Of a stretch of DNA of 64,000 bases, positions 46,214 to 57,222 are shown piece after piece. Made by a program: the position numbers and the translations under genes. The notes below the pieces were generated by a model. It ran no database searches, was not told where the DNA came from, and saw only the letters and a program-made list of their open reading frames with translations. The stretch lies in NCBI RefSeq assembly GCF_900096895.1, contig NZ_FMYO01000002.1:186001-250000 (forward strand). The letters run 5' to 3'. Numbering within the stretch: the first letter of the stretch is position 1; every line of letters begins with the position of its first letter. Origin of the DNA: Acinetobacter kookii. GTDB lineage: Bacteria; Pseudomonadota; Gammaproteobacteria; Pseudomonadales; Moraxellaceae.

Positions 46214-49045
46214 ATGAGTGTGCTACCGATTATTATCTTGTTACCGTTAGTACTAGGCACAACCCTTGTCTCGTGGCTGAAATTTTCACGCGGGGTAACT
46301 GCTTTAGCGGCTCTAGGGGTCAGCCTGAGTAGTCTGACCCTGTTACTGCTGCAAGCTAAAGAGGTGTTTAATGGCGGAACAGTCACACAAACCTGGGCCT
46401 GGTTACCCCAGTTAGGCATCGATTTAAGCTTTCGTCTGGATGCCTTGGGCCTGTTATTTTGCTTGCTGATTAGCGGGATCGGAACGCTGATTTATATTTA
46501 TGCCTATTATTATTTAAATCCTAGAAACTCCCTAAGCAAACTCTATCTTCTGCTGATGCTGTTCATGGCTTCCATGCTCGGTATCTCTCTTTCTAACAAT
46601 TTAATTTTATTACTTATTTTTTGGGAACTCACCAGTATTTCCTCTTTCCTGCTGGTCGGTTACTGGAGCAATTATGAGGCTGCGCAGCGCGGTTCGCGTA
46701 TGGCTCTGACCATTACCGGCATGGGCGGTCTGGCCATGCTGGGCGGCTTCATTCTGCTCGGTCAAATCACCGGAACCTATCAGATTGACCAGATTTTGAC
46801 GATGAAGGATCAAATTCAAAGTCACTCGCTCTTTGTTCCAAGCTTGTTGCTGATTTTACTTGGTGCCTTCACCAAAAGTGCACAGTTTCCGTTTCATTTC
46901 TGGCTGCCGAATGCCATGGCAGCACCAACGCCGGTCTCTGCCTATTTGCACTCCGCCACCATGGTCAAAGCCGGTATTTTCCTGCTGGCACGTTTTACGC
47001 CAATTTTTGTCGGTGCGGCGCTGTATCACAATATTGTGACTTTTGTGGGCCTGTTCACCCTGTGTATGGCTGCCTTCTTTGCCATTTTCAAGGAAGACTT
47101 AAAAGGCTTGCTGGCGTATTCCACCATCAGTCATTTGGGCCTGATTGTGTGCTTACTGGGGATCGGATCACCCCTGGCCGTTGCAGCAGCCATTTTCCAT
47201 ATTATTAATCACGCGACCTTTAAAGCCGCCCTGTTCATGCTGGCCGGGATCATCGACCATGAAACCGGAACCCGGGATTTGCGTAAGCTTAGCGGCATCT
47301 GGCAACTCCTGCCCTTTACAGCCACCCTGACCATGATCACCGCCGCCTCTATGGCCGGTGTGCCCCTGACCAATGGCTTCCTGTCCAAGGAAATGTTCTT
47401 TACCGAACTTTTGGCCAACCTCTCTGGTCCGGTGCTCATTGTTTCCGCCATTATGGCAACGCTGGCCGGAATTTTTGCCGTGGCTTATTCGGTGCGTTTG
47501 GTGCATGGGGTATTTTTCGATGGTCCGATTGGCTTAGAGGTACCCAACCGACAAGCCCATGAACCGCCGCTGGGCATGCGCGTACCTGCAATCCTGCTGG
47601 CAGTTTTATGTATTTTGGTTGGCCTGTTACCGGCGCTGCTGGTGGAAAATATTGTCAATGCAACTGCACGTGCCAGCACTCAAATGCCTGACTTTGCCGG
47701 TAGCCATTTAGCCATCTGGCATGGTTTTAACCTGCCTTTGCTGATGAGTATTGTTGCACTCTTGGGTGGGGTAATTTTCTATTTTTCTTTGGCCAAAGGC
47801 GGTCGCATCCGGGAAATTGATCTTGATCCTATCTTGGGCAAATTCCAGGGCAGAGTGCTGTTCGATTTATTTTTAAAACATCTGTTACTGAGTTCACGCA
47901 AGTTCAAACGGCAAACTGAAAATGGTTCACTGCAAAGCTATCTGATGTGGATTGTGCTGTTCAGTGGCGCTTTGCTGAGCATCCCCTTTATCAATCAGGG
48001 CCTGACTACAGGCACACGTGAACTTGTCCATGCTCCCGCGATTGCCATTGTGTTGTGGCTGCTGTTGTTCTCAGCCTGCTGGATGATGCTGTGGTTTCAC
48101 CATGAACGGATCAAGGCCGTGCTGATTAGCGGTGCGGTTGGCCTTGTCGTGACTCTGGTGTTTGTGACCTTATCGGCACCCGATCTGGCCCTCACCCAAA
48201 TTACGGTCGATGTGGTCACGACAGTATTGCTGCTGATGAGCCTTTCCCTGCTGCCACAGCTTACCCCTTATGAATCCAGTGTTTCACGGCGCTGGCGCGA
48301 TGCCCTGATTGCCATTGGCGGTGGTCTGGGCATCGGCTGGATTAGCTGGCTGATGCTGACCCGTGACCACAACTCGATTTCATGGTTTTTCATGCAGCAG
48401 TCGCTTCCACTCGGTGGCGGTTCCAATGTGGTCAACGTGATTCTGGTCGACTTCCGGGGTTTCGATACCTTTGGGGAAATTACCGTCTTGGGTATTGCTG
48501 CGATTGGCGCACTGTGTCTGATGGATGGCATGCGTGCACACGGCACCACCATCACCCAGGGACTGACCTACCGCTTTAATCCCTCTCCGCTGATGTTCCG
48601 TATTACCGCATCCTGGGTATTGCCTCTGGCACTGGTGGTGAGCCTGTATATCTTCCTGCGTGGCCATAACCTGCCCGGCGGTGGTTTCATTGCCGGCCTC
48701 ATTACCTCTTTGGCCCTGGTGATCCAGTACATTGCCTTGGGACAAGATCAGGCTGAACAGATGCTGAGAGCCAAATCAGGCCGTTTATATGAAATCTGGA
48801 TTGGTTCAGGTCTAAGCATTGCGGGGCTGACCGGACTGGCTGCCTGGTTCTGGGGACGTCCATTCCTGACCAGTGCCCATGTGCATATCGCTCCGCCCCT
48901 GTTGGGGGATATCCATTTGGCCTCTGCAGCATTATTTGATGTCGGTGTCTATGTCACAGTCGTGGGTGCCACCATGTTGATGATTTCAGTTCTGGGTGAC
49001 TCGCGCCACTCCAGCATGTCCGGTCCTGTATTGAAGGGGGAATAA
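46214..49045 (+). CDS. mrpA: Mrp Na+/H+ antiporter subunit A, fused to subunit B
   Basis: This is the first gene of a six-gene mrp (mnh/pha) operon coding for a multisubunit Na+(K+)/H+ antiporter that supports sodium and alkali tolerance. The 943 residues form an NuoL-like proton-channel domain (about 1-500, with FHFWLPNAMAAPTPVSAYLHSATMVKAG as the core), the DUF4040-like segment LSAPDLALTQITVDVV, and a C-terminal MnhB-type part with RGHNLPGGGFIAGL. No separate mrpB follows, so A and B are fused. I use the ATG at 46214; a TTG two codons earlier is also open. Confidence 0.93.
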   Translation: MSVLPIIILLPLVLGTTLVSWLKFSRGVTALAALGVSLSSLTLLLLQAKEVFNGGTVTQTWAWLPQLGIDLSFRLDALGLLFCLLISGIGTLIYIYAYYYLNPRNSLSKLYLLLMLFMASMLGISLSNNLILLLIFWELTSISSFLLVGYWSNYEAAQRGSRMALTITGMGGLAMLGGFILLGQITGTYQIDQILTMKDQIQSHSLFVPSLLLILLGAFTKSAQFPFHFWLPNAMAAPTPVSAYLHSATMVKAGIFLLARFTPIFVGAALYHNIVTFVGLFTLCMAAFFAIFKEDLKGLLAYSTISHLGLIVCLLGIGSPLAVAAAIFHIINHATFKAALFMLAGIIDHETGTRDLRKLSGIWQLLPFTATLTMITAASMAGVPLTNGFLSKEMFFTELLANLSGPVLIVSAIMATLAGIFAVAYSVRLVHGVFFDGPIGLEVPNRQAHEPPLGMRVPAILLAVLCILVGLLPALLVENIVNATARASTQMPDFAGSHLAIWHGFNLPLLMSIVALLGGVIFYFSLAKGGRIREIDLDPILGKFQGRVLFDLFLKHLLLSSRKFKRQTENGSLQSYLMWIVLFSGALLSIPFINQGLTTGTRELVHAPAIAIVLWLLLFSACWMMLWFHHERIKAVLISGAVGLVVTLVFVTLSAPDLALTQITVDVVTTVLLLMSLSLLPQLTPYESSVSRRWRDALIAIGGGLGIGWISWLMLTRDHNSISWFFMQQSLPLGGGSNVVNVILVDFRGFDTFGEITVLGIAAIGALCLMDGMRAHGTTITQGLTYRFNPSPLMFRITASWVLPLALVVSLYIFLRGHNLPGGGFIAGLITSLALVIQYIALGQDQAEQMLRAKSGRLYEIWIGSGLSIAGLTGLAAWFWGRPFLTSAHVHIAPPLLGDIHLASAALFDVGVYVTVVGATMLMISVLGDSRHSSMSGPVLKGE

Positions 49046-49046
49046 A

Positions 49047-49412
49047 ATGATTAGTCTAGAATTTTTACTTGCCTCTGCCATTGGTCTACTGGTTGCCACG
49101 GGAATTTACCTGATCCTGCGTGCACGTACTTTCCCTGTGGTTTTAGGGCTGGCCATGATTGGCTATGCAGTCAATTTATTCCTGTTTGCCACGGGACGAA
49201 TTCAGGTCAATGCACCCGCTGTCCTCACGGAAACCAGCAAAGTGACCGATCCTCTACCTCAGGCTCTGGTCTTGACGGCCATTGTGATTGGCTTTGCCAC
49301 CACGGCCTTTATTGTCCAGCTGGCTTTACGCAGCCGTTATGAAAGCGGTACCGACCATGTCGACTCAAAAGAAGAAATCAACCCGATTGACCCGCGTGAG
49401 GATGAGCCTTAA
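49047..49412 (+). CDS. mrpC: Mrp antiporter subunit C
   Basis: This 121-residue membrane protein, homologous to NuoK, has three helices and the family segment RTFPVVLGLAMIGYAVNLFLF, followed by DPLPQALVLTAIVIGFA with the conserved Pro-x-Pro-Gln-Ala. The charged tail (ESGTDHVDSKEE) is cytoplasmic by analogy. It begins 1 bp after the mrpA stop, with GGGGGAATAA as ribosome site, and its stop overlaps the mrpD start. Confidence 0.93.
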   Translation: MISLEFLLASAIGLLVATGIYLILRARTFPVVLGLAMIGYAVNLFLFATGRIQVNAPAVLTETSKVTDPLPQALVLTAIVIGFATTAFIVQLALRSRYESGTDHVDSKEEINPIDPREDEP

Positions 49413-51220
49413 TGAATGCCATCATCCAGTTCTGGACTGAACACACCCCAATATTCAGCATTTTAATTCCGGCATTTACCGGTTTTTTACTGGTGCTTTT
49501 GGGCAATCCCGGCAAAGGTTCATTAGCCCATGACTGGCGGCAGCCTTGGCGTCGTGGCATCAGTTATGTTTCTTCAATCCTGGGTTTAGGCACTGCCGTA
49601 CTGTATTTAATTTTGGCCAGCAGCGGGCAAATCACGACCTACAACCTCAGTGAATGGGCGGCACCGTTCGGTATTGTGCTGGTTCTGGACCAGCTTTCCG
49701 CACTGATGCTGGTGCTGACCTATGCCCTGGCAACACCCATCTTATGGTTTGCCAGTCACGCATGGGATACCCAAGGGCGTTATTTCCATGCCATGTTCCA
49801 TTTTTTGCTCATGGGCTTGTGCGGTGCCTTCCTGACAGGCGATTTATTTAATTTATTCGTATTCTTTGAAATCCTGTTGATGGCCTCTTATGTCCTGCTG
49901 CTACACGGACAAGGCAAGGCCCGTTTCCAGCTCGGCATTCACTATGTCACCATCAACCTGCTGGCCTCTGCGCTGTTTCTGATTGGTCTGGGCATGATCT
50001 ACGGCAGTGTCGGCAGTTTAAACATGGCCGATGTCGCACGTTTAATTCCGCTGTTAGAACCGGACCAGCATATCCTGGCCGTTGCAGGCGGCCTGTTGTT
50101 ATTTGTGGTCTTTGGCATCAAGGCAGCCATGTTGCCGGTCGGCTTTTGGCTACCGAAAACCTATGCTGTTGCCACCACTCCGGTGGCTGCCATTTTCACC
50201 ATTATGACCAAAGTGGGGATCTATGCCATTCTTCGCGTCAATGGCACGATTTTTGATGACCGCTTAAGTCAGGGCATTCTGGCAAACTGGCTGCTTCCGA
50301 TCGGTTTGATCACCTCGGTGTATGGGGTGATTGGTGCCATTGGCGCCGAGCGTTTACGCCGTTTTGTCGGTTTTATGATTTTATCTTCCATTGGTACCCT
50401 GCTGATTGCCATTTCATTATTCAATACCTTGGCCTGGGCTGCAGGACTGTACTATCTGGTACATAGCACTATTATTGGCGCCGCATTTTATCTGCTCTGC
50501 GGCTGGATTACCTCGCAACGCGGTACATTCAAAGACCATTTCAACATCGCCCCGCAAATGAAACAGCACAAAGCGGTGTCACTCACCTTTTTTTTCATTG
50601 CCTTGATGATGGCGGGCTTACCGCCTTTTAGTGGCTTTTTAGGCAAGGTTTTTATCTTGCAGGCCACATCACATTCCCCTTATCAGGGTGTGATTATTGC
50701 GGTGGTGCTGCTGGTGAGTTTACTCAGCATTCTCGCCTTTACCCGGGTGGGGTTCATTCTGTTCTGGCGTGCCAGCAAACCTGAAAGCCAACCGGAAACC
50801 GAAGCCTTCAAAGCGTATCAAGCCATACCCAATCATGCACCAACACGCAATGACCAAACCATTTATCTGCTGTTGTCAGGCCTGGTGCTGTATATGGTTT
50901 GCGCAAATCCAATTCAGCAGTACATGTTCAAGACGGCGGAACAGATCCAAAATAATGCTGTGTATGAAGACGCGATTTTGCACCGGGATGACTTGAATCA
51001 GGTGATTAGCGTACAGCCCTTCAATCCTGAAAATTTACCTGAAACCAAATATGGTGGTGAAACCGTCGATCCGAATGCGCATCTGATTCCTTACATCATC
51101 TCTAAAGAAACTTTAGAAGGTGAGCACATTTCAGAATATAAGCAACGCCAGATCAGGCAGCAGCAAGATCAGCAAGCTGCTGATCCGGATGATGCCAAAC
51201 TCAAGCCTATGGAGCCTTAA
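49412..51220 (+). CDS. mrpD: Mrp antiporter subunit D
   Basis: This NuoM/NuoN-like proton-channel subunit has 602 residues and about fourteen helices. Family blocks include FFEILLMASYVLLLHG (around 147-162), with the essential membrane glutamate, and AAMLPVGFWLPKTYAVATTPVAA (around 238-260), with the key lysine. The C-terminal 110 residues or so are hydrophilic and unusually long for MrpD, ending in a Gln/Asp-rich tail. The start overlaps the mrpC stop (TAATG). Confidence 0.94.
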   Translation: MNAIIQFWTEHTPIFSILIPAFTGFLLVLLGNPGKGSLAHDWRQPWRRGISYVSSILGLGTAVLYLILASSGQITTYNLSEWAAPFGIVLVLDQLSALMLVLTYALATPILWFASHAWDTQGRYFHAMFHFLLMGLCGAFLTGDLFNLFVFFEILLMASYVLLLHGQGKARFQLGIHYVTINLLASALFLIGLGMIYGSVGSLNMADVARLIPLLEPDQHILAVAGGLLLFVVFGIKAAMLPVGFWLPKTYAVATTPVAAIFTIMTKVGIYAILRVNGTIFDDRLSQGILANWLLPIGLITSVYGVIGAIGAERLRRFVGFMILSSIGTLLIAISLFNTLAWAAGLYYLVHSTIIGAAFYLLCGWITSQRGTFKDHFNIAPQMKQHKAVSLTFFFIALMMAGLPPFSGFLGKVFILQATSHSPYQGVIIAVVLLVSLLSILAFTRVGFILFWRASKPESQPETEAFKAYQAIPNHAPTRNDQTIYLLLSGLVLYMVCANPIQQYMFKTAEQIQNNAVYEDAILHRDDLNQVISVQPFNPENLPETKYGGETVDPNAHLIPYIISKETLEGEHISEYKQRQIRQQQDQQAADPDDAKLKPMEP

Positions 51221-51222
51221 GC

Positions 51223-51744
51223 ATGCAAAAAACATCGTTTTTGGACCGCTGGCTGCCGCATCCCTTCGTCTCCGTGATTGTGGCCTTAAGCTGGATCATG
51301 CTGGCACATAGTCTTGATCCGGCAACCTTGCTGATGGCCTTATTGCTGGGCATTACCATTCCACGTCTAGTCAAACCGTTTATTGGCAACACACCCAATA
51401 TTCACTGGATTCTGGCCATAAAATTATTCTTTGTAGTGTTATGGGACATTATTGTTTGTAATATTAAAGTGGCCAAACAGGTGCTTGGTCCCACCCATAA
51501 ACTGCATCCGAAATGGTTTCGCGTGCCTTTGGAAACCCAGCATGAACAGGTCAATGTATTGCTGGCCCTGATCATTACCACTACGCCGGGTACCGTGACT
51601 GCCGGGATCGATCATGATCGTGGCGATATTCTGGTTCATGCCCTGAGTACCGATAATGCCGAAATCGATATTATCGAAATTAAAAACCGCTATGAAAAAG
51701 CGCTGATCGAAATTTTTGATGTGGAATTAGGAGAAGATTCATGA
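51223..51744 (+). CDS. mrpE: Mrp antiporter subunit E
   Basis: This 173-residue membrane subunit has two or three N-terminal helices (LPHPFVSVIVALSWIMLAH) and a soluble C-terminal domain with TTPGTVTAGIDHDRGDILVHAL, the MnhE hallmark. It begins 2 bp after the mrpD stop and ends overlapping mrpF by 4 bp (ATGA). E, F and G are small accessory subunits needed for assembly of the full antiporter. Confidence 0.92.
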   Translation: MQKTSFLDRWLPHPFVSVIVALSWIMLAHSLDPATLLMALLLGITIPRLVKPFIGNTPNIHWILAIKLFFVVLWDIIVCNIKVAKQVLGPTHKLHPKWFRVPLETQHEQVNVLLALIITTTPGTVTAGIDHDRGDILVHALSTDNAEIDIIEIKNRYEKALIEIFDVELGEDS

Positions 51745-52016
51745 CTATTTTGCCTTATGCACTGGGTCTGTGTATGGTCGCAATCACCATTTCCATGTTT
51801 CTTTGCCTGATCCGCATGGTGATCGGCCCTTCCATCGTGGACCGGCTTTTAGCCCTCGATACCCTGTTCCTGAATGCGACCTGTCTGGTGGTCATTCTGG
51901 GCATCTACTGGACCAGCACCTCCTTGTTTGAAGGCGCGTTACTGGTTGCCATGCTTGGATTTGTTTCCACCGCAGCCTTGGCACGCTACTTTACCACTGG
52001 CCATGTGGTCGATTAG
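51741..52016 (+). CDS. mrpF: Mrp antiporter subunit F
   Basis: This 91-residue protein has three helices and the MnhF pattern IRMVIGPSIVDRLLALDTL, which includes the conserved Asp implicated in ion handling. The start overlaps the mrpE stop by 4 bp, and mrpG follows 11 bp downstream with an AGGAG site. Confidence 0.92.
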   Translation: MTILPYALGLCMVAITISMFLCLIRMVIGPSIVDRLLALDTLFLNATCLVVILGIYWTSTSLFEGALLVAMLGFVSTAALARYFTTGHVVD

Positions 52017-52027
52017 GAGCAACAGCA

Positions 52028-52432
52028 ATGCAACTTCTCATGGAAATCCTGGTCTCGATATTTTTGTTGATTGGCTCATTCTTCATGCTGGTGGGCGGCA
52101 TTGGTATGGTTCGTCTGCCCGATTTATTTATGCGCCTGCATGCTCCGACCAAGTCCAGTACCTTGGGGCTGGGGAGCTTCCTGATTGCTGCCATGATCTT
52201 TTCAGCCTTTCAGGGACGCTTCGGTTTTGCCGAACTGTTATTGACCTTGCTGGCGTTCATTACTGCGCCCGTATCGGCAAACCTCATGGCACAGGCAGCA
52301 CTGCATTTACGTTTACGCTCAACCAGTGGCGAGGTACCTGAAGCACTTGAACGCCCCTTGCCCTGGCAACGAAGTCGTCGTCGCCCTCCGTCTAAAGACC
52401 CTCACAACAACTCCCATGATGATCTCGGCTAA
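52028..52432 (+). CDS. mrpG: Mrp antiporter subunit G
   Basis: This 134-residue subunit has three helices and the MnhG pattern VGGIGMVRLPDLFMRLHAPTKSSTLG, then a membrane segment FAELLLTLLAFITAPVSANLMAQAA. The Arg/Pro-rich C-terminal tail (about 107-134) is polar and longer than in Bacillus MrpG. It is the last gene of the operon; a bidirectional terminator lies about 105 bp further on. Confidence 0.92.
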   Translation: MQLLMEILVSIFLLIGSFFMLVGGIGMVRLPDLFMRLHAPTKSSTLGLGSFLIAAMIFSAFQGRFGFAELLLTLLAFITAPVSANLMAQAALHLRLRSTSGEVPEALERPLPWQRSRRRPPSKDPHNNSHDDLG

Positions 52433-52536
52433 ACGAAAACTAGAGTCTTTCTTATTTTTAGTGGTTGGGCTATTTTCAATGAAGTCTACGGTAATATGCT
52501 GAAATCCAGCTTATTCCAATCAAAATTTCAGCCCAT

Positions 52537-52567
52537 AAAAAAAGCCACCCGAAGGTGGCTTTTCTTT
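52537..52567. terminator. Bidirectional terminator between mrpG and rbfA
   Basis: AAAAGCCACC, loop CGAA, then GGTGGCTTTT is a perfect 10-bp stem with A-runs and T-runs on both sides, eight bases past the rbfA stop on the minus strand. Confidence 0.85.
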
Positions 52568-52574
52568 TTAGCGA

Positions 52575-52982
52575 TTATTCATCATCTTTTTTTGCATCAT
52601 CAGCTGGAGGCAAATCCTTCACTGCTTCTGCAATCAGACCAAACATATAGTTGCCATATGCGTTGGTTTTGTCGTAATGGAAACGCAAGCGAGGCGTTAT
52701 ACGTGTCTTGATACGACGACTCAGTTCGTGGCGCAAGAACCCGGATGCCTTGTTTAAGACTTCCAAAGTATCTTTGTTTGCCGCTTCACTCTGCTCATCG
52801 CCCAGCTCACGCCCCATCACGGTCACATAAACTTCGGCATATCCTAAATCTGGGCTAACTTTCACCGCAGAAATGGTCACCAGACCACCCAAGCGTGGAT
52901 CTTTCAGCTCTTGGCGAATCAGTTCAGACAACTCGCGCTGAACTGAATCTCCCATACGCTTCAGACGTTGACTACCCGCCAT
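52575..52982 (-). CDS. rbfA: Ribosome-binding factor A
   Basis: RbfA helps mature the 30S subunit near helix 1 of 16S rRNA and in cold adaptation. The 135-residue protein has the family start RLKRMGDSVQRELSELIRQELKDPR and the KH-like DLGYAEVYVTV strand, then an acidic Asp/Lys tail. Its start overlaps the infB stop by one base. truB, which follows rbfA in E. coli, is not present after it here; the operon ends at the terminator. Confidence 0.95.
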   Translation of the reverse strand: MAGSQRLKRMGDSVQRELSELIRQELKDPRLGGLVTISAVKVSPDLGYAEVYVTVMGRELGDEQSEAANKDTLEVLNKASGFLRHELSRRIKTRITPRLRFHYDKTNAYGNYMFGLIAEAVKDLPPADDAKKDDE

Positions 52983-55687
52983 TAAAGACTCCGTTTAATC
53001 AATTGAACATCATACACTTCGATCTTGTCTTGTGCTTTGATGTCTTTATAGCCTTTCACTGCAAGACCACATTCCATACCGGCACGAACTTCTTCCACCA
53101 CATCTTTATAGCGACGAAGAGATTCAAGCTCACCTTGGAACACCACCACATCATCACGAAGAACGCGGATTGGCTTATTACGGTGCAACACACCTTCAAG
53201 CACCATACAGCCTGCAGCTGCACCGAATTTGCTTGAGTGGAACACTTCACGTACTTCAGCAACACCCAGAATTGTCTCACGGTGTTCAGGAGCAAGTTTA
53301 CCGCTCATTGCTGCTTTCACGTCATCAATCAATTGATAGATGATGCTGTAGTAACGAATGTCGATACCGTCTTCATCGGCTTTTTGACGCGCAGTATTGT
53401 CCGCACGCACGTTAAAGCCAAGCAGTACCGCTTCAGATGATTCAGCCAGCGTTACGTCAGACTCGGTAATTGCACCGACACCTGAACCAATAATACGTAC
53501 TTTCACTTCATCGGTTGCCAATTCAGCAAGTGCCACGTGCAATGCTTCCAAAGTACCGCGTACGTCAGTTTTGAGTACCACGTTGACAATAGGCACATCT
53601 TTTTTGCCCATTGATGCCATGATGTTCTCAAGACGCATTGCACTTTGACGTTCAAGACGTTTTTGACGTTCACGATCCATACGCGCATCGGCAACTTCAC
53701 GTGCTTTTTTCTCGTCATTCACTACAAGAACTTCGTCACCTGCCATTGGTGCTTCTGGAAGACCCAGAATTTCTACAGGAATTGATGGACCCGCAGATTT
53801 GATACGCTGACCATTTTCATCCACCATCGCACGAACACGACCGTAAGATGCACCTGCAAGAACAAGATCACCCACTTTCAATGTACCGTTTTGAACCAGG
53901 ATAGAGGCAACCGCACCACGACCTTTGTCCACGCGAGCTTCAATGACCACACCTTGTGCAGCACCTTCTTCAGATGCTTTCAACTCTAGCAATTCTGCTT
54001 GAATTGAGATCAGGTCTAGAAGTTCATCAATACCTTGACCTGAGTGTGCTGAAACCATGGCAACCGGTACATCACCGCCCCATTGTTCAGGTACGATTTC
54101 TTTGGTGGTCAATTCATTCAATACGCGGTCCGGATCGGCAGACTCTTTATCCATCTTGTTGATTGCAACAATGATTGGAGTCCCGGCAGCACGTGCATGG
54201 TCAATGGCTTCTGCAGTCTGTGGCATTACACCATCATCCGCTGCAACAACCAGCACCACGATATCTGTCGCTTTGGCACCGCGTGAACGCATTGAAGTGA
54301 ACGCTGCGTGTCCCGGGGTATCAAGGAAAGTAATAATGCCCTTATCCGTTTTAACGTGATATGCACCGATATGCTGGGTAATACCACCCGCTTCGCCTGC
54401 AGCCACTTTGGTACGACGGATACGGTCAAGCAGCGATGTTTTACCATGGTCAACGTGACCCATGATGGTTACGACAGGAGCACGAGTGGTTTGAGCACCA
54501 CGCGCTTCTTCAGCCGCTTCAAGTAAATTGTCTTCAGCCTGGGTATCAGAAACCAATACCGGATTATGACCCATTTCTTCAACAACAAGCGCTGCAATCT
54601 CTTGATCAATCGCCTGGTTCTGAGTAACCAATTCACCCATTTTCATGAGTGCCTTGATCACTTCACGCACCTTCACCGCCATTTTCGCAGCCAGGTCAGC
54701 TACGATAATGGTTGAACCGATTTCAACATCATAAATTTGTTTTTTAACTGGTTTTTCAAAGCCATGCTTGTTCGCCTGACTTGATTTTAAACCGCGTTTA
54801 TGCGAGTTATCACGGAAAGACTGCTCTTCACCACGACGGCCACCTTTTTTCGGTGCACGCGCATTGGTGGTGTTGCCACCACGTTTAATTTCACGGTCTT
54901 CTTTAGCAAAAGAGTCTTCATAAGCCTGACCGACAAGACCGGCAGCCAGTGGAGAATCATCAATCACGCGAATTGTTGCCGTGGTATCTTCAGAAGAGTA
55001 CTTGGAAGCCATTTGACGCATTTGTTCAAGCGTACGTTGTTGTGCTTCTTCAGCCGATTTACGACGTGCCGCTTCTTCAACTGCTTTTAACTGGGCAGCT
55101 TGTGCTTCACGTGCTTTCTTCTGTTCTGGTGTTTCAGTCACTTTAACCGGCTGTTTTACAATCGGCTTGTTGTTTGACTTGCGTTTTACCACAACAGCGG
55201 CTTTCGGTGCTTCTTGCTTCGCAGTTTCTTGCTTCGCTGCTGCACGCATTGCTTCTAAAGCCTGTTTTGCTTTAGATTCAGGTTGTTGCTTAGGTTCTTC
55301 AGCTTTCGCTGCTGGCTTTTGCTCAGCTTCACGCGAATTCTGTTCAGCTTGCGCCTTCGCTAAAGCTTCAGCTTTAATCTGTTCCGGATCTGGCTTAACA
55401 AATGTATGCTTCTTGCGAACTTCTACATTAATTGTTTTCGCCTTACCTGATGTACTTGCCACTTTAGCAGTACTGGTTGTTTTACGTTTCAACGTGATTT
55501 TTCCTGCATTCCCATCGTCTTGACCATGAACTTTCTTCAAATGGTTAACGAGGGTATTTTGTTGTTCAGTGGAAATAATATCTTCAGCTTTACGTTGCGG
55601 TAAACCTGCGTCACGAACCTGCTCTAGGAGCTTCTCAACGGGGCGATCCACGCTGAGAGCCAACTCTTTAATCGACTTGTCCGTCAT
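52982..55687 (-). CDS. infB: Translation initiation factor IF-2
   Basis: IF-2 is the GTPase that brings initiator tRNA to the 30S P site and joins subunits. The 901 residues have an N-terminal IF2_N fold, a long charged Lys/Glu/Ala segment (about 100-320), a second IF2_N-like domain (about 320-375), and the G domain with GHVDHGKT (410-417), DTPGHAAF and NKMD. Domains II, III and C2 follow, the last with [16 protein letters not shown]. It lies between nusA (10 bp gap) and rbfA in one operon, near three initiator tRNA genes. Confidence 0.97.
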   Translation of the reverse strand: MTDKSIKELALSVDRPVEKLLEQVRDAGLPQRKAEDIISTEQQNTLVNHLKKVHGQDDGNAGKITLKRKTTSTAKVASTSGKAKTINVEVRKKHTFVKPDPEQIKAEALAKAQAEQNSREAEQKPAAKAEEPKQQPESKAKQALEAMRAAAKQETAKQEAPKAAVVVKRKSNNKPIVKQPVKVTETPEQKKAREAQAAQLKAVEEAARRKSAEEAQQRTLEQMRQMASKYSSEDTTATIRVIDDSPLAAGLVGQAYEDSFAKEDREIKRGGNTTNARAPKKGGRRGEEQSFRDNSHKRGLKSSQANKHGFEKPVKKQIYDVEIGSTIIVADLAAKMAVKVREVIKALMKMGELVTQNQAIDQEIAALVVEEMGHNPVLVSDTQAEDNLLEAAEEARGAQTTRAPVVTIMGHVDHGKTSLLDRIRRTKVAAGEAGGITQHIGAYHVKTDKGIITFLDTPGHAAFTSMRSRGAKATDIVVLVVAADDGVMPQTAEAIDHARAAGTPIIVAINKMDKESADPDRVLNELTTKEIVPEQWGGDVPVAMVSAHSGQGIDELLDLISIQAELLELKASEEGAAQGVVIEARVDKGRGAVASILVQNGTLKVGDLVLAGASYGRVRAMVDENGQRIKSAGPSIPVEILGLPEAPMAGDEVLVVNDEKKAREVADARMDRERQKRLERQSAMRLENIMASMGKKDVPIVNVVLKTDVRGTLEALHVALAELATDEVKVRIIGSGVGAITESDVTLAESSEAVLLGFNVRADNTARQKADEDGIDIRYYSIIYQLIDDVKAAMSGKLAPEHRETILGVAEVREVFHSSKFGAAAGCMVLEGVLHRNKPIRVLRDDVVVFQGELESLRRYKDVVEEVRAGMECGLAVKGYKDIKAQDKIEVYDVQLIKRSL

Positions 55688-55697
55688 ATATTTCCTC

Positions 55698-57182
55698 CTA
55701 GTTAAACCATGATTCGCGCGCTTTCATAATAAGCTGACCCGCTTTTTCCGCACCTAAACCTTCAATATCTGCGATATCGTCAGTGGCTTGGTCAGCTAAA
55801 TCATCTACAGTCACCACACCGCGAGCCGCAAGGGCATATGCGATTTCCTGCGTCATCCCTTGCATTGCAACAAGTTCTGCACTTGGCTCTTGGATGTTTT
55901 CTTGTTGTTTTAATGCGTCTGCCAATGTAATTTCTTTCGCACGGCTTTGCAATAATTCAACAGTTTCTGCATCCAGTTCAATTTCATCAAATGTTTCAGC
56001 TGGTACATAGGCAATTTCTTCAAGCGAAGTAAAGCCCATCTCAACCAAAGCCATTGCCAAGTCTTCTTCAATATCCAGACGGGTGACAAACATGTCGAGA
56101 TATTGTTGAGCTTCATTTTGTTGACGTGCGTAGAATTCCTCTTCGAGCATCATATCCAGTTTGTAGCCAGTCAATTCAGAGGCTAAACGGACATTCTGAC
56201 CTTGCGAACCAATGGCACGTGCCAACTGGTCGCTCGCCGCAAAAATGATATCTGCACTGTGAACATCTTCATCAATCACAATACTGGATACATCTGCAGG
56301 CTCTAGCGCACTAGCGATGTACTGTGCCGGATCGTCCGACCACACCACCACATCAATACGTTCACCATTGAGTTCTGACTGTACCGCCTGGATACGTGTA
56401 CCACGCATACCAATACAAGCGCCTACAGGATCAATACGGTGATCGTTGGTTTTCACAGCAATTTTAGCACGAACGCCCGGCTGGCGTGCAGCTGCTTTAA
56501 TTTCGATGATTTCTTCAGAAATTTCAGGAATTTCTTTCTTCATCAATGCAATCAGCATTTCAGGACGTGAACGTGATAATAACAGTTGTGCACCGCGACC
56601 TTCACGGTTCACGCTATACAAAATCGCGTTTACACGTTGCTTCGGACGAAGAATCTCTTTAGGAATCATCTCTTCACGGGCAAGATAAGCTTCCGCATTG
56701 TCACCCAAGTCAATAATAAAGCCATCTTTGGTTTGCTTTTTCACTTCACCGTAGATGAGTTCACCGACTTTAGATTCATAGGCATCAGCAACCAGAGCAC
56801 GTTCAGCTTCACGAATTTTTTGCACAATCACCTGTTTGGCAATTTGCGCAGCAATTCGGCCGAAGTCGATCGATTCCACTTCGAGTTCACGAATGTCACC
56901 AATCGACCATTTAGCAGGATCCACATCCGAAATCGCATCCTGACATGCCGGCATTTCGTGATCTTCATCCGCCACCACTTCCCATTGACGGAAAGTACGG
57001 TAATCACCAGTTTTACGATCGATTTCCACACGTAAACGTGCTTCTTCCGAGTTTGTGCCTTCATAAAATTTCTTTTTAGTCGCAGCAACAAGCGCTTGTT
57101 CTAGCGCTTCAAAGATCGCTTCACGAGGTACACCTTTTTCGTTACTAACCGTTTCTACTACGGTAAGAATTTCACGTGCCAT
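55698..57182 (-). CDS. nusA: Transcription termination/antitermination factor NusA
   Basis: NusA binds RNA polymerase and modulates pausing, termination and antitermination. The 494 residues comprise the N-terminal RNAP-binding domain (1-125), an S1 domain (about 135-200), two KH domains (about 200-345; [15 protein letters not shown], and [21 protein letters not shown]) and two C-terminal acidic repeats, each with helix-hairpin-helix character (about 365-420 and 440-492). It is second in the rimP-nusA-infB-rbfA operon. Confidence 0.97.
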   Translation of the reverse strand: MAREILTVVETVSNEKGVPREAIFEALEQALVAATKKKFYEGTNSEEARLRVEIDRKTGDYRTFRQWEVVADEDHEMPACQDAISDVDPAKWSIGDIRELEVESIDFGRIAAQIAKQVIVQKIREAERALVADAYESKVGELIYGEVKKQTKDGFIIDLGDNAEAYLAREEMIPKEILRPKQRVNAILYSVNREGRGAQLLLSRSRPEMLIALMKKEIPEISEEIIEIKAAARQPGVRAKIAVKTNDHRIDPVGACIGMRGTRIQAVQSELNGERIDVVVWSDDPAQYIASALEPADVSSIVIDEDVHSADIIFAASDQLARAIGSQGQNVRLASELTGYKLDMMLEEEFYARQQNEAQQYLDMFVTRLDIEEDLAMALVEMGFTSLEEIAYVPAETFDEIELDAETVELLQSRAKEITLADALKQQENIQEPSAELVAMQGMTQEIAYALAARGVVTVDDLADQATDDIADIEGLGAEKAGQLIMKARESWFN

Positions 57183-57222
57183 AAGTCACCTATTCGTTCA
57201 GATTCTTATTTATTTGGATAAA

